Positions 34,111 through 45,358 of a DNA stretch of 64,000 nucleotides are shown in pieces (within the stretch, counting starts at the first letter, position 1; each line of letters begins with the position of its first letter). A program made the position numbers and the translations under genes. This DNA is from Brachypodium distachyon (Eukaryota; Streptophyta; Magnoliopsida; Poales; Poaceae). The stretch spans positions 29,835,584 through 29,899,583 of the forward strand of contig NC_016134.3 of NCBI RefSeq assembly GCF_000005505.3, in the 5' to 3' direction. The notes beneath the pieces were generated by a model. That model did no database searches and was not told the DNA's origin. It saw only the letters and a list, made by a program, of their open reading frames with translations.

Positions 34111-35088
34111 CATAAATTTAAAACTACACAAACCAAAACTGCTAGTAAATTTTTTATTATTTTTTGAGAAAGCCAGTAAATTTTTTTCGACACCTAAAAT
34201 TAGAGGGCTTCAAATTACACAATACCACACAACCCATGTTCATCAAGTGTGGACAGATAAAAAGAACAAATAAAAAGTCCAAAAGCACAAGAAAACATAC
34301 TCCCAATCTAATCTATCAGTCCACAAAACTAATAAAACCAGGTCCACGAGCACCCACTTCGTTTGGCAGCCCAGTATAAACAACATGCCGGCCAGCCCAA
34401 TCCAGGAGCGACGAAGGTAAGTAGGTAACGCAAGTTTGCTAAACAAAAAGTTAACGCAAGTAGCAGATCGCTAACCAATTGTGCGACTCTTCGTCCGAAA
34501 TAGATGCCTCCGTGAATCGACTGAGAAATAGATTTTCTCACGAGACTGAGCGGTAGCAAAACCGGACAATTAATCAGCTGCAGCTCATTCCTTTCTTGTC
34601 CCTAACCCGCCAGAACTTCCTCCGCCCAATTGCTTCCCTGTTTTGTGATGCCAAAAAGAGAGGAAGACAACTCTGCGCTGGCGGGAGAAGACAGCACACA
34701 CTACTGCTGCCGTCATCGCCACGTGGCCATCGTTGCTGCTGTTGCCGTGTGACTGTCGTCTTGGGCCCACAGCCGTCCTCTATGTCATCGTCATCTTCTC
34801 TGCTGCCTCCTCCCTCCACCAACTTCTTTGAGCATTTCTAGCAGATACAAGAAAACGGTGTATGAACTTTCGTAGTTCAGTTAACCGTACGCCCAGCGTC
34901 GGACAGAACAGAAACTGAAAATGCTACTAAACATTCGAAAAGTAGCTTCGCGCGAAATTGATCGAACAAATATACATTGATGCATCCAAGTTCTTCATAA
35001 ACGATTGTTGTCCGGTGCGAAACTAAAATTTAAGAGCATCCTGATAAAGTTCTTATCTCGTAGCTTGGCAAACTCCATTTAGTCCCCT
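34111..35088. other. Intergenic; no gene recognised
   Basis: An open frame of about 80 codons exists on each strand at 34574-34841, but neither shows a domain or codon pattern I can support. Confidence 0.35.
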
Positions 35089-35880
35089 TGTAATATAATA
35101 AAATCCTTACATGGGTCGGTCCATAATCCTACGTGACGACGACCAAGTCAACAAATCCCAAAGACCGGTCAATTTGTCAACAAGGCGTAGCCATGCCAAC
35201 TAGGCGCCGGTCAAAGGAGTCAACGAGTCAAGCCTCTCATGCCATGGTCAAAAAGAAAAGAGGAGCTTGAGTAGAGACCAAGAAAGGTGTAGGGATGAGT
35301 TTACCACTTTGCCCTCACTTTTCCTCTCCCTCAAGGATAGCCATAGTCTTTTGTCATGGACCCCTAGGTTATAAATACTCCCTATGGAGGCATGTATCAT
35401 CCACTCTTCATTGGAATAAGATCAAAGGGGAGAGGGCTAGAGCAACCTAAGGAGCTCGCTCTTGAGTGCTTGGGTCGAGCCTAACCTCGACTCGACCTCG
35501 GGGACGCGACTTAGGAAGCCTAGTTTCGAGGTTCCGGATCGTTTAGTACGACCTCGACTCGAAGTAGAGGGATCGGGTTAGAGTCTCGAGGGTATCCCAA
35601 CCTCGCTACTTGGGAAGACAAGTTTGGCCCAAGTCCGAGGCGGCCCCTAGAGATCTCTCGCCATAGGTGATTTGGGAAGACGAGTTCAGCCCAAACACCC
35701 GGCTAACGACCCCCTCGAAGCCTCTCCTAACATAGGACTAAGTCATGCCCACAGGGTCGACTGAACCTATTCAAAAAATATCGACGTGTCAACTTGTCCA
35801 AGTGTACGGCGACCTTCGCTATAAGGCCGGCGCACATGCCCTACATGCAATTCTCGCACTTGTGCCATCGAGCATTGGCA
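35089..35880. mobile_element. Solo LTR of a retrotransposon
   Basis: 792 bp starting TGTAATATAA and ending GCATTGGCA, flanked by the exact 5-bp duplication CCCCT (35084-35088 and 35881-35885). It holds a TATA-like gttataaatactcc at about 35370 and Gln/Ser-free, non-coding, GC-moderate sequence. No internal polyprotein is next to it, so two LTRs have recombined to one. Superfamily not determined. Confidence 0.85.
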
Positions 35881-35885
35881 CCCCT

Positions 35886-36980
35886 TACTCTTGTTGTTTT
35901 TTAGAACAACAACAAGTCCAAACTTAAGAATAACCAGGATTTAAAAATTCCAATGGTTACTTTTACCTTGTACTATCTCGGAAAGCCTCGTTAAGCCTAA
36001 ATTCGAGACACCGAGGAACTCCGACACCGAGAAACTCCTGATCTTCTGCTCGCTTAGAGCAACTCCAGCAGTCCTCCCATTCCATCCCCTATAGTTACAT
36101 TTGAGGGTTTTGATGAAAAAACAGGCCCAGAGCCCCTATCCACTCCCCAAACTTAGGTGCTCCTCAAATTCTCCCTGAGAGCCCCCAAATTGAGGAGCCA
36201 TATCTCTTCCCCCTCAAAAAGTTGAAAGAGATGAATAAATTGTAAGGGGCGTGATTTAGGTTTCTGCTAGAAAGAAAACAAATTTGAGGAGGAAAACTTT
36301 TATAAAGACTCCTCGTATAAGAATTTGGGGCTCAAATTTAACCCTGACACCTAAATAATGACCCATCCTCATAGTGTCAGCCTTTATTGCGGTTCCAACC
36401 TCGAAGAAAAAAAAACTGACACTGTCAGCCTGAAACTCTCAGCTCTCACTCACGGGATTTATGTCGAACAGTCAGAAGACTGCCTGCACAGACAAGGTGT
36501 TTGCACTGCGTGAAATACGTCACCGCTTCAGTTCTCACTCATGGAGATTTCTGTGGAACGGTTAGAAGAGTGCAGCGCTGCGTAAAACTTCACAACTTTT
36601 CTCTTTCTCTATTCCTCTTATTTGTATGAAAATAACTCGGTCATACGATCCACCTTGTGCACCCATGTACAACGGGCCGTGCCATTCCATGACTCGGGAA
36701 CGGCGTGCGCATGCCACACAACGCGGTCTGGACGCGCACAGAGCACACCAGCCTCAACAGACTCGGCGTGGTTCGCACAGATGGAGGCTCACACATAAAT
36801 GAACAGCTAAAATGTCCGAATTATATTCCATCCGTCACATATTAAATGCCGAAATATTCCATGTAAGTAGACGTTATTTAAACATAAATACATTCGTATT
36901 TAGATAAATTGAAGTCACTTTTTACGCGAAAGGAGTCCATGCAGCATATTTGCTGAGATGCGGCCGGGAACTTCCAACCA
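35886..36980. other. Intergenic with MITE fragments
   Basis: A MITE-like end AGAGCAACTCCAGCAG at about 36057 lacks a matching partner. A degraded Stowaway copy (tattccatccgtcacatatt, aatacattcgtatttag) spans about 36825-36920. No gene seen. Confidence 0.4.
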
Positions 36981-38360
36981 CTAGAAGAAGTTCTTGATAA
37001 CAGAACTCCCATGGCCTGCTGCTGAGAAGGAGCCCATGTAGGTCTGACCAGGTCTCGCTCGGCCCAAACACAGCCCATGCCTTGTCTTACTAGACGCGTT
37101 ACCCTGTCCAACTTTCCCTAAAGCAGTGGTAGGATGCATCAAACAAGAGCTTGGGCCAGTCCAGCGTTTCATGGCCATCCCGTAGCCGAACACGTCCATA
37201 TATGGCCTACTAGGCAGGCCCAGAATAGGCCGAGCAGAGCTCTTCTTATTCTTCTTCTTACCTTCCTCGCATGTTCCAATAAGCAAACGCAGCTCGTGCG
37301 GCTCCGGGAGGAAAGCGGCCGGCAGCACCGGCAATGGCAAGGGCTGGTTAATGAATCGCACTATGCTTTCCATGAGCTTCTTGCTCGTGGCACGAAGTGG
37401 GCTGTAGAGATGGAAGCCGTGGTCCTCGCCCTCCGACTCCACCAGGGTCACGTCGTAGTTGTCGTCGTCGTCGTTGTCGTCGTCGTGCCCGATCGGGCGT
37501 CGGCAGTCGCGCAACCGGGCGGCCAGCCGAGACCCGCGCTCCCGCAGCATGTCCTTCTCGGCCACGGCTACCAGCACGCGGCTGCATGCCAGCGACGCGA
37601 TGTCCTCGTCTCTAGGGTTGATCCTGGGGTCGTCGTTGCAGGCCTGGCCCGCCGTGACGTACGGCCAAGCCCGGTCCACGAGGCACGCCGGCAGCACGGC
37701 CCCGGCGTCCTCGGCCAATTCCTCCGAAGGCAGCCGCTCGGTTCCCCAGAAGTAGGGCTGCACGATGACCAGGCCTTGGATGTCCACCACGGACGTCATG
37801 GAGGCGGCGGCGCGCACGGCCGTGTTGTAGACGATGTTGCCACCGGCGCTGTCGCCGGCGACGAAGAGGCGGGCGGGGTCGGCGTGGGCGGCTAGCCAGG
37901 GGTCGGAGAAGGACGCCACCCACTGGAGCGCGGCCCAGGCGTCGTCGTAGGGCGCCGGTATGGGATGCTCGGGCGCCAGGCGGTACTCCACGGACACCAC
38001 GAGCGCCCCGGCGTTGGCGGCCAGGGACCTGGCGTAGTTGTGGTACGTGCGGCAGAAGGCGCTCTCCGTGCAGAAGGACCCGCCATGGATGTACATCACC
38101 ACGGGGAGAAGGTTATTGCTGGTGGTGGTGGTGCGGGAGGGGAGGAAGAGGCGCGCGGAGACGCCCGTGGCTGCGTCGATGACGGCGTCCCTGGTGGTGA
38201 CGCCGCGGTTGGCGCCGGCGTCCTCGGACGCCGGGACGAATGTGCTGCGCAGGAGGCGATCGACCCGGCCGCCCTTGTACTCGCGTAGGAAAGGCGAGAG
38301 GTCCACGGCCACCACGTCCTTCATGTTTTCAGCTGGACTAGGATTCTTGTTTGCATGCAT
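36981..38360 (-). CDS. Plant carboxylesterase (CXE/HSL type alpha/beta hydrolase) with extended C-terminus
   Basis: Single exon, 459 residues. The alpha/beta-hydrolase-3 core is complete: oxyanion motif HGG at 92-94 (VVMYIHGGSFC), nucleophile elbow GDSAGG with Ser171, Asp270 (VAVAEKDML) and His314 (EGEDHGFHL). EYRLAPEHPIPAPYDDAWAALQW is also typical. The family hydrolyses small esters; relatives include 2-hydroxyisoflavanone dehydratase and the gibberellin receptor GID1, but the intact Ser and His argue for an enzyme here. Substrate unknown. The core ends near residue 338 (ESIVRFINQ), where homologues usually stop. The remaining approx. 120 residues look like translated 3' flank. A run of Asp (292-300) comes from a GAC/GAT repeat. 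An in-frame ATG at 38324 (MKDVVAVDLSP) is an alternative start. Confidence 0.85.
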   Translation of the reverse strand: MHANKNPSPAENMKDVVAVDLSPFLREYKGGRVDRLLRSTFVPASEDAGANRGVTTRDAVIDAATGVSARLFLPSRTTTTSNNLLPVVMYIHGGSFCTESAFCRTYHNYARSLAANAGALVVSVEYRLAPEHPIPAPYDDAWAALQWVASFSDPWLAAHADPARLFVAGDSAGGNIVYNTAVRAAASMTSVVDIQGLVIVQPYFWGTERLPSEELAEDAGAVLPACLVDRAWPYVTAGQACNDDPRINPRDEDIASLACSRVLVAVAEKDMLRERGSRLAARLRDCRRPIGHDDDNDDDDNYDVTLVESEGEDHGFHLYSPLRATSKKLMESIVRFINQPLPLPVLPAAFLPEPHELRLLIGTCEEGKKKNKKSSARPILGLPSRPYMDVFGYGMAMKRWTGPSSCLMHPTTALGKVGQGNASSKTRHGLCLGRARPGQTYMGSFSAAGHGSSVIKNFF

Positions 38361-38456
38361 GCTGCAGGTGGCTGAGCGACGTACGCATGCACTTATATAA
38401 TTTGGCTGCTGATGTAGTACACTGTATTGCGATAGATGGGAAGCTGCTCATCCTGG

Positions 38457-38464
38457 GTTTTTAT
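38457..38464 (-). promoter_or_regulatory. TATA box of the carboxylesterase gene
   Basis: Minus-strand CTATAAAAAC, about 100 bp upstream of the ATG at 38360. A weaker candidate (ATTATATAAG) lies at 38392-38401 and would put the start site next to that ATG, favouring the inner ATG at 38324. Confidence 0.5.
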
Positions 38465-38704
38465 AGCTGCAACAATCGATCTTCTCCAACAGACAGGTAG
38501 CGCAATCAACGCAAGTAATGGCAGGCCTTGGATTGGAAGTGAAGGGAAATTAAATATATAGTACCTCCGTCCAACATGCAATAGTAGATCAAGTAGTTTT
38601 CATTTGACCAATAATTACTCTATATATATTAATATACAATTATGTCACATAAAATCTTTAGAGACGCGAAGTATATATCTGTTATTTACTCCCTCTATTC
38701 CCAA

Positions 38705-38890
38705 TTGTAATACGCTTTGGTAGCCCAATTGGCCAGAGAAAGTACTTGTTTCATGTGTAGATTTTAAGGTCATATGTAAAGTCGTGTTTGTAAATGTGTA
38801 GCTAATGGTGCGCTCGTATGGCTCCGGGTGCCACTGCTGTTTGGTATGGCTCGGTACTGACTCTGTTAACTTTACCGTCGTCAGTAATTT
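38705..38890. repeat. Local duplication family, copy A
   Basis: Shares with copies B and C, in order, gtacttgtttcat, aaggtcatatgt, gtgtttgt, gctaatg, gctcgtatgg, tccgggtgcc and tgtttgg. Non-coding. This and the related copies cover most of the 6.6 kb between the carboxylesterase and the polyketide synthase. Confidence 0.7.
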
Positions 38891-38998
38891 AGATATACCA
38901 AAACCATTTATCTGAAAAAGGGGAAAACCTCCGGCCTATACATAGAAGCAAATCAGACAATCATTTTATTGCAAAGTTAAGGTAACAAGTGCTCTAGT

Positions 38999-39397
38999 TC
39001 ACGGGTCAAGTAACGTGAATATAAAAATCAACCAAAGAAAAAACTTATCTCGCAGAGCGTGTCGATACATGAATCTAGCAGCATGCCGCAACCACAACCT
39101 GGTTGAAAATATCCCGTGCGACCGTCTCCAACGGGTTGCATCCAGGACCGGTATACTCTTGTTTGTCAAACGGAAGAATAAGAGACAATAAACGGATAGA
39201 AACAGTGACCCCAGTAGATAACCTGCAAAAGCAGGAACGATATATCTGTTAAATGTCCCCTGCTGCCATCCGCCGATGGGGGCTTTGCCCGCCGGCATCC
39301 TCCGGCAGCAGGGGGAGGAGGCGAGTAGTCGCCCCACGGTGCGACGCGGAGGCTTGGTTACCCAATTGCGAACCTTAGATATTGATGTGCTCCTCAC
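38999..39397 (-). other. Unrecognised open frame, 132 codons
   Basis: The translation has a hydrophobic middle (YIVPAFAGYLLGSLFLSVYCLLFF) but no family I recognise, no TATA box, and its codon pattern is not clearly coding. It could be a gene fragment or chance. Confidence 0.2.
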
Positions 39398-39884
39398 ACT
39401 TCAGGAATTAAGTTTCTAGAGAGTGAAAAGTTAACCTACTCTTCCGCTTAATTGGCTGGTGGAGTAATCAACCATGCATGCATGTTAAGAAAGTCCAAAA
39501 GATACATTCTTCTTAAATTCTTATGAAAAATTCAAAGAGGTGGCCGGTGTATGATCTGTTGAATTAATTGAGTCGCTTGTGTCTGCAGTTTGACAAAGGG
39601 GTGTATATCTCTTGTCTCTACATGCTCAACACTGCTCGTTCGACGCGAATGAGTATATCTTTTGATTCGTAATTGAATAATAGTCTGCTGATGTGGCAGG
39701 CTATATCATCTGAGCCGTTTGAAGAATACCAAGATTGGTGATGATGCCCTTTTCGGTTTTGCGACAATGTGGTGAAGATTGTACAGTACATACTTGTTGA
39801 CAAACTATGTTTAGACTTTAGTGAAGATGCTTGGGTTTTGGACAGATTCTTCGTACAGGATACATCGTATGAGCAGTTTGAGTA

Positions 39885-40200
39885 CCAGGTTTGGTGAAGA
39901 TGCCTTTTTGGTTTTTTCAGAATCCGGTGAAGCACATGCATGCTACAGACCTGTTTGTTTTAGTTGGTCAAGATGAATACTTCACAGATTGTAGATGATT
40001 GATTGCTTAATGAAGAAAACGCGGCTACCTACCATAGTAGGATTTTTCTTCATATACAAACAAAACTGAGACTGTCCAGTGGCCGTGGGATACAATTTCC
40101 AAGATTTTGTTTTTCCGAAAAGGAAGGCAAACCTCCCGATCATATCCTCAGCCCGAATACACACAACCATATTTTTATTTAAAACAGATGCAATGCATCA
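39885..40200. repeat. Local duplication, first copy (partner 42095-42680)
   Basis: Shared blocks with 42095-42680: ggtttggtgaagatgccttt, gtgaagcacatgcatg, gtcaagatgaatacttcac, gatgattgattgcttaatga, and ttttccgaaaaggaaggcaa near the end. The copy at 42.1 kb contains a MITE that this one lacks. Confidence 0.8.
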
Positions 40201-40214
40201 GCTTACAGAAATAA

Positions 40215-40599
40215 AATTACCGTGCTACAAAAATATTTAAATAATTACCTAATTCATTTTTTTCAGGAGAAAATAGTACCAGTGGCGGTTATAAACCACC
40301 GCCACTGAAAATAAACCAGTGGCGACGGTCAGCCAGCAACCGCCACTGGAAAGCACCAGTGGCGGGTACTACGCCCGCCACTACTGTACTCCACGCACTT
40401 TTCAGAATGTGTCAGAGGAATTTACAGTGGAGGTCTAGAGGTCTTCGCTGGCGGGTATTTTACCTGCCATTGGTGACCTCGGGACAGCAGACCCGCCACC
40501 GGTGCTAAAACCACCAGTGGCACAGGGTTGGTGGCGGGCATGATCACCGCCAACAACCCAATTTTTTTATCGCCATTGGTAGGGTTTTCTGGAGTAGTG
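40215..40599 (-). mobile_element. CACTA transposon terminus, isolated
   Basis: Read on the minus strand from 40599: CACTACTCCAGAAAACCC, then subterminal GTGGCGG and CCGCCACT repeats, closely following the order seen from 3953 to 4330 (shared words gtactccacgcactttt, accagtggcgg, ggttataaaccaccgccact). It is the same terminus of the same family in the opposite orientation. No coding part or second end is attached. Confidence 0.8.
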
Positions 40600-40714
40600 T
40601 AATTACCTGATTTGGGTTCTGCGAGAAAATCTGCCCGGAAAAATGTGGTTTTGTGAGACTATTAGTCATAACTGTGACCCGTTGAAACCCTATCCACAAG
40701 AAATGTGGTTTTGT

Positions 40715-41985
40715 GAATGATGTGCTTGTATGGATCCGGGTGCGACCGTTGTTTGGTATGTCTCGGTTCCTGACGATCTGTAAACTTTGTCGTGTACGTC
40801 GATTCATGGTACAGACTTGTAGTCAAACCATCTATAGTTAGCCAGACTTTTCATACTGTAGATGATTGATTGCTTAATAATTAAAGAACGGTTACTATTG
40901 TCTTCGCAACGATGAGGTGAAGATCCCTGGTGCAAATTTTCCACTATGTGTCGCTAGTCGATCGATGGTAGATGATTGATTCCTTAATCAAGTGGGGCGG
41001 CTTGCTAACTCCAAAATATGTTTCGTAGTAAAATAAACTTCAATTAGACTTTCAAGTTGATGTATGCTGTTGGAGAATACAATGCAAGCTTCTAGAGTGT
41101 TCTCAATATTACAAGAAAGAAGACATTATTATGGAATACTCTAGAATATAAAATAAATAAAAGAGGGAACCTTTTAGTGTTTAGATATGCATGAAGAATT
41201 ATGTAGAAGCTTTGGAATACTCTAGAATAGGAGTTTAAAATAAATAAATAGGAAAACTTCTAGTACCTAGATATTTATGTAGAAGTGTGTGGAAGGCTTT
41301 AGATATTTTGTATCAATGGCTAAGATTTTGACACATGTCAAAGATCTAATGGCCATGTAGTCCTATAAATAGAGACCCTTGCCTCACACCTTGTGTAGTA
41401 GAGAATAAGGAAGTGAAGAAGATGGAGAACAAGGTGTGAGCAAGTGTAAGGTGTGTATGCTCTCTCTTGTACTAATATTCCTAAAGCAATATAGTACTAC
41501 TTTGTTCATATAAGTCTCCCGGTTAGGCCTTGTTATTTCTAAGTACTTAGTGCATATAAGTTGTGATTTAACGTGAGCGGATTCACCCGAAATCACAACG
41601 GTCTTGTTTCAACGTGAGTGGCATAGCCGCCTGGATTCAAGACTTGCTTTAACGTGAGTGGCTCTGCCGCCCGAAAGCTTGCACTAAGTAAGTAGAAATA
41701 AAAGGGGACTAATCAACTACACCAAAGTAGTTGGTATAGGTGAATAGGCCCTCCCGTAGTGTGTTAGGTCCACCTCGAATTCTCTACATATGCCATATTT
41801 CTGCATTAATATGAGCACGTTGATATACATGGCTGCATGTGTTTGTTGTAATGAACAGTTTAAACTCAAGTATTTGGAATGTCGTGGACATTACAATTTC
41901 GTCTTCAAACTCCAATGAAAACTAGCTAGCTAGTACAGTCGATCGAGGGTCGATTCAGCATCAAACTTTGGAGCGTTGTTGGCCG
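40715..41985. repeat. Local duplication family, copy B (carrying a solo LTR)
   Basis: Parts 40715-41067 and 41794-41985 align with 44030-44620: ggatccgggtgc, gtaaactttgtcgtgtacgt, catggtacagacttgtagtc, tccttaatcaagtggggcgg, agactttcaagttga, then after the insertion ctgcattaatatgagcacgt, tgttgtaatga and tacaatttcgtct. Copy C lacks the inserted LTR. Confidence 0.85.
41068..41788. mobile_element. Solo LTR with 5-bp duplication TATGC
   Basis: 721 bp, begins TGTTGGAGAATAC and ends TTCTCTACA. TATGC is repeated exactly at 41063-41067 and 41789-41793. It contains a ctataaatagag word at about 41364 and the repeated phrase tttaacgtgag or caacgtgag (41567, 41608, 41648). The TGTTGGA start and A/T-rich U3 suggest Copia, but that is inference. 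Confidence 0.9.
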
Positions 41986-42094
41986 AACCAGCACGGGATC
42001 TAGGGTTGCGTCCACCTGGATGACATCACCTGGATGAGGTAAGCGTAGCACATGCATGCTCTTGCTGCCTGCCTGCCTCAAAGACAAAGACGAG

Positions 42095-42680
42095 CAGTTT
42101 GAATACCAGGTTTGGTGAAGATGCCTTTTTGGTTTTTCCATAATTTGGTGAAGCACATGCATGGTAGGGTACAAACTTTTTTAATTGTCTAGTTAGTCAA
42201 GATGAATACTTCACAGATTATAGATGATTGATTGCTTAATGAAGAACGGCTACTTACCGTAGTAGGAATTTCCTTCAAATACAAAGAATACTTCAGTGTA
42301 TAAATGTATACTCCCTCCTTTTCATAAAGGTTGGCGTATTTGGTTTTGTTAAAACAAGGCTTTGACTTATGATAACTCTATATATTATTATGTGTTTTTT
42401 CATACATAAAATTTATATCAATAGATTTGTATATAAAAATTCTTGCTAATAATCATGATTTCATCTCATATAAGTTATTAGTAGAGTAATTTTTGGTCAA
42501 AAGCTTGTCTTAACTAAACCAAATACACCAACCTTTGTGAAAAGAAATGGAGTAAATGACAGTGGGCAAGGCAGTTTGTAAGAATTTTCTTTTCCGAAAA
42601 GGAAGGCAAACTTCCCAGGCTCATATCCTCGGCTTCAATACACAATCATATTTGTATTTTAAAAAATGCAACGCATCAAA
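42095..42680. repeat. Local duplication, second copy (partner 39885-40200)
   Basis: See the partner entry. The first 155 bp and the last 90 bp match; the middle includes the MITE at 42311-42552. Confidence 0.75.
42311..42552. mobile_element. Stowaway/mariner-type MITE
   Basis: 242 bp, left end CTCCCTCCTTTTCATAAAGG, right end on the minus strand CTCCATTTCTTTTCACAAAGG-like, both followed by a ttgg(c/t)gtatttggtt arm and its inverse. TA flanks both sides (42309-42310, 42553-42554). Confidence 0.8.
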
Positions 42681-43919
42681 ACACATCAGATTTCAAAAAT
42701 GAAATTAGAAGTTATGAGCTTATGTTTTTTAGACTGGCCTCACAAGAACCATCTTCTCCTATGCCAAATCAATAGAAAGCCGATCGATAACCAATTCCAT
42801 GTACCAGGAGGAACAACATGGGATCAACATAAAATGCAGTACTCCAAAACAACGTCTTCCAGTACTCAGACACAAGTACGTTGATGTTGCCTGATTTAGC
42901 CAAGATGCGAGATAAAGGGTTTTCACGCCGAGAAATTCAGTGCACCTGTTGTTGAATCCGCCATGCCGTCATCTACCATATCTACCGGTCGGCGCCCCTG
43001 CACTCTCGCTGGACGAGTCCTGAGAGAGAGGGCTCCATCAGCCTACTGTGCCCTTCCTAATATCTTCCTCTGTTTTTTGAAAGCATCCCATGAAATTCAG
43101 TGACCTAATAATTACATGCATGCCATGCATATATATGATAATTCGAAACGAACTACCCATAGAGACATGAGAATTGTATCCGTAGCTAACTTTGGGCAAA
43201 GGGGAAATCTAGCTTTCCAAGCTCTGCATGCAACCAGCTATGTCTATTACATGCGGGCTCAATGGGTTGCCTTCCTTCAACTTACACTCTAGTAAGGCCC
43301 TCCAGATGATGTGTCCCCAGAAGGTATTGTTTTGAGTTGTGTCAGTGCCACGTCAGATGATGTGCGCCTAACATTTATAATGACAAATACTTCCTGGCGG
43401 GTGAGCTCGGCATGTCGATCAGGGTTACGGCCACTGATAGGACTGTTGGGGCTTTTGTGCAAGGCCTGCACAAAAAGTGTAGCCGGGTTTTGTGCAATAA
43501 GTTTCCAAAGTGTTGGTTCTGGCTAATAGTGACCCCAAGATCGGTGGTTTTGGATAATTCATTAAAAAGAAAAGAAGAAACATTATCTCCTTGCTTCTAC
43601 ACTCATATGCTGCATGCAAATCATTATTTATTACTAACATAGTACAAGAAATGGCAAGAACCGTGGAGCGCTCGGAAGCGCTTCTTGCGGAAGCTCCAAC
43701 TTATTGTCTCATGGCATTGCAATTTTCAGCTGATGTTGGTGGATGTAAATAAGGGACACGTACATGGTGCTTGAAACATGGTGTTGTTAATCTGAAGAAT
43801 GGAGAATGCACAATGCATTTAGAAGCAGCGGCTTCGACTTGTCCAGAAACCGTGTCATCTCTGTACGACTGTACGTTGAGACACAAAGTAACTGTTATTT
43901 ATTGTGGATATATGTTCCT
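42681..43919. other. Intergenic; no gene recognised
   Basis: No coding or repeat structure I can support apart from scattered short matches to neighbouring duplications. Confidence 0.35.
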
Positions 43920-44620
43920 AACTGTAAGTCGTTTTGGTAGGCCAATTGGTGAGAGGATGTACTTGTTTCATATCTAGTCTACATTTCAAGGTCATATGTT
44001 ATATAGCCGTGTTTGTTATGCAGCTAATGATGCTCGTATGGATCCGGGTGCCGCCGTTGTTTGGGATGCCGCGGTTTCTGACTATGTAAACTTTGTCGTG
44101 TACGTCAACTCATGGTACAGACTTGTAGTCAACTATGTTTAGTTCGTCAAAATGAATATTTCACATATTGTAGATGATTGATTAAAAAGAAAGGTTACTA
44201 TCGTTTTGCAACGATGAGGTGATTCCTTAATCAAGTGGGGCGGCTTGCTAGCTCCAAATAAATATGTTTCGTAGTAAAAATAAACTTTAATTAGACTTTC
44301 AAGTTGAATTGTATGCCATGTTTCTGCATTAATATGAGCACGTTGATATATATGGCCGCTTGTATTTGTTGTAATGAGCAGCTTAAACTCAAGTCTTTGT
44401 CTAGCTACAGCAGCAAGCTCGTGCGCCGCTTGGGGTGTGTCCCGCCGGCAATTGCCAATTTTGTCGCCGTTGAGTTTGTAATTTTGACAAATCCCAGTGA
44501 ATGAAATGCTCATCCTTCCAGCAAAAATAAAAATAAACTCAAGTCTTTGTAACGTCGTGGATATTTACAATTTCGTCTCCAAACTCCAACGAAAGCTAGC
44601 TAGTACTCCGTACGGTTGAT
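43920..44620. repeat. Local duplication family, copy C (empty site for the solo LTR)
   Basis: Contains the longest uninterrupted version of the unit. At about 44305-44325 it reads aagttgaattgtatgccatg, the undisturbed counterpart of the LTR insertion point in copy B. Confidence 0.85.
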
Positions 44621-44679
44621 CCACCACCAAAATAACGAACCCACGGTAAGAACTAAAATAGCCTAGACGTAAGGGAGTG

Positions 44680-44758
44680 TGTTGAGAATATAATATATTG
44701 TCTAACTCTCTTTTCATTAGTTCCGATTTTTGGTTGAGTTCGCTAGTGCATCAATTCA
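44680..44758. mobile_element. Relic LTR of a miniature LTR element
   Basis: 79 bp starting TGTTGAGAATATAAT and ending ATCAATTCA, clearly related to the 81-bp LTRs at 47128 and 47317 (shared: cattag, ttttggttg, gctagtgcat). The preceding purines resemble the polypurine tract before the 3' LTR at 47317. Confidence 0.6.
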
Positions 44759-44973
44759 ATACTCCGTACGGTCGACCCACCACCGAATTAATTGTTGTGG
44801 CCGAACCAGGACCGGGATCTAGGGTTGCATCTACATGGATTTGATTTCAAATACAGCATGTGTTGTTTTCGGCAGAAAGAAAAAAATGCACTAAGTGACG
44901 TGTATGCTTGCGTTCGAGGAGGAGATCGATCAGTCCGTGAAGCACCTAGCTCCGACTTGTACACTGCCGGCCT

Positions 44974-44980
44974 TATAAAT
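44974..44980 (+). promoter_or_regulatory. TATA box of the polyketide synthase gene
   Basis: TATAAAT in a C-rich setting. A start near 45010 and a leader intron (donor cagtag/GTATATAT near 45081, acceptor atgcag near 45341) would remove most of the 380 bp before the ATG; inference. Confidence 0.5.
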
Positions 44981-45358
44981 ACTCCCCACCTCCTTCTTCG
45001 ACCATTCACATCTCGCGAAGCAAGCAATCTCCTCCCTCTGTACGTGTTGGTCGAACTGAACAGTACTGAATATTCCAGTAGGTATATATATATATCATCG
45101 TCTTTTCATTCTGAAAAAGAGCGTAATTAACTTGCATTATATATGTTTTGTGTTTAATTAGATCTATGTAGCTATATATGGATATTCCATGACCCGGCCT
45201 GACTCTACCTTCCTCTCTGACGACACGCCATTTCGACGTGTCAAGAGGACACTTTATGTCATGGATGGGTGACTTGATTTTGCTTTCATTTTAACAAAAA
45301 GTTTACTCCGTCTCATTAGTTTTCTCCGTATGCATATGCAGCACTAGCTAGCTACCTG

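Noticed and set aside
37134..37895. 253-codon frame opposite the carboxylesterase
   Set aside because: Antisense shadow; Val and His runs reflect the GAC/GAT repeat of the sense strand.
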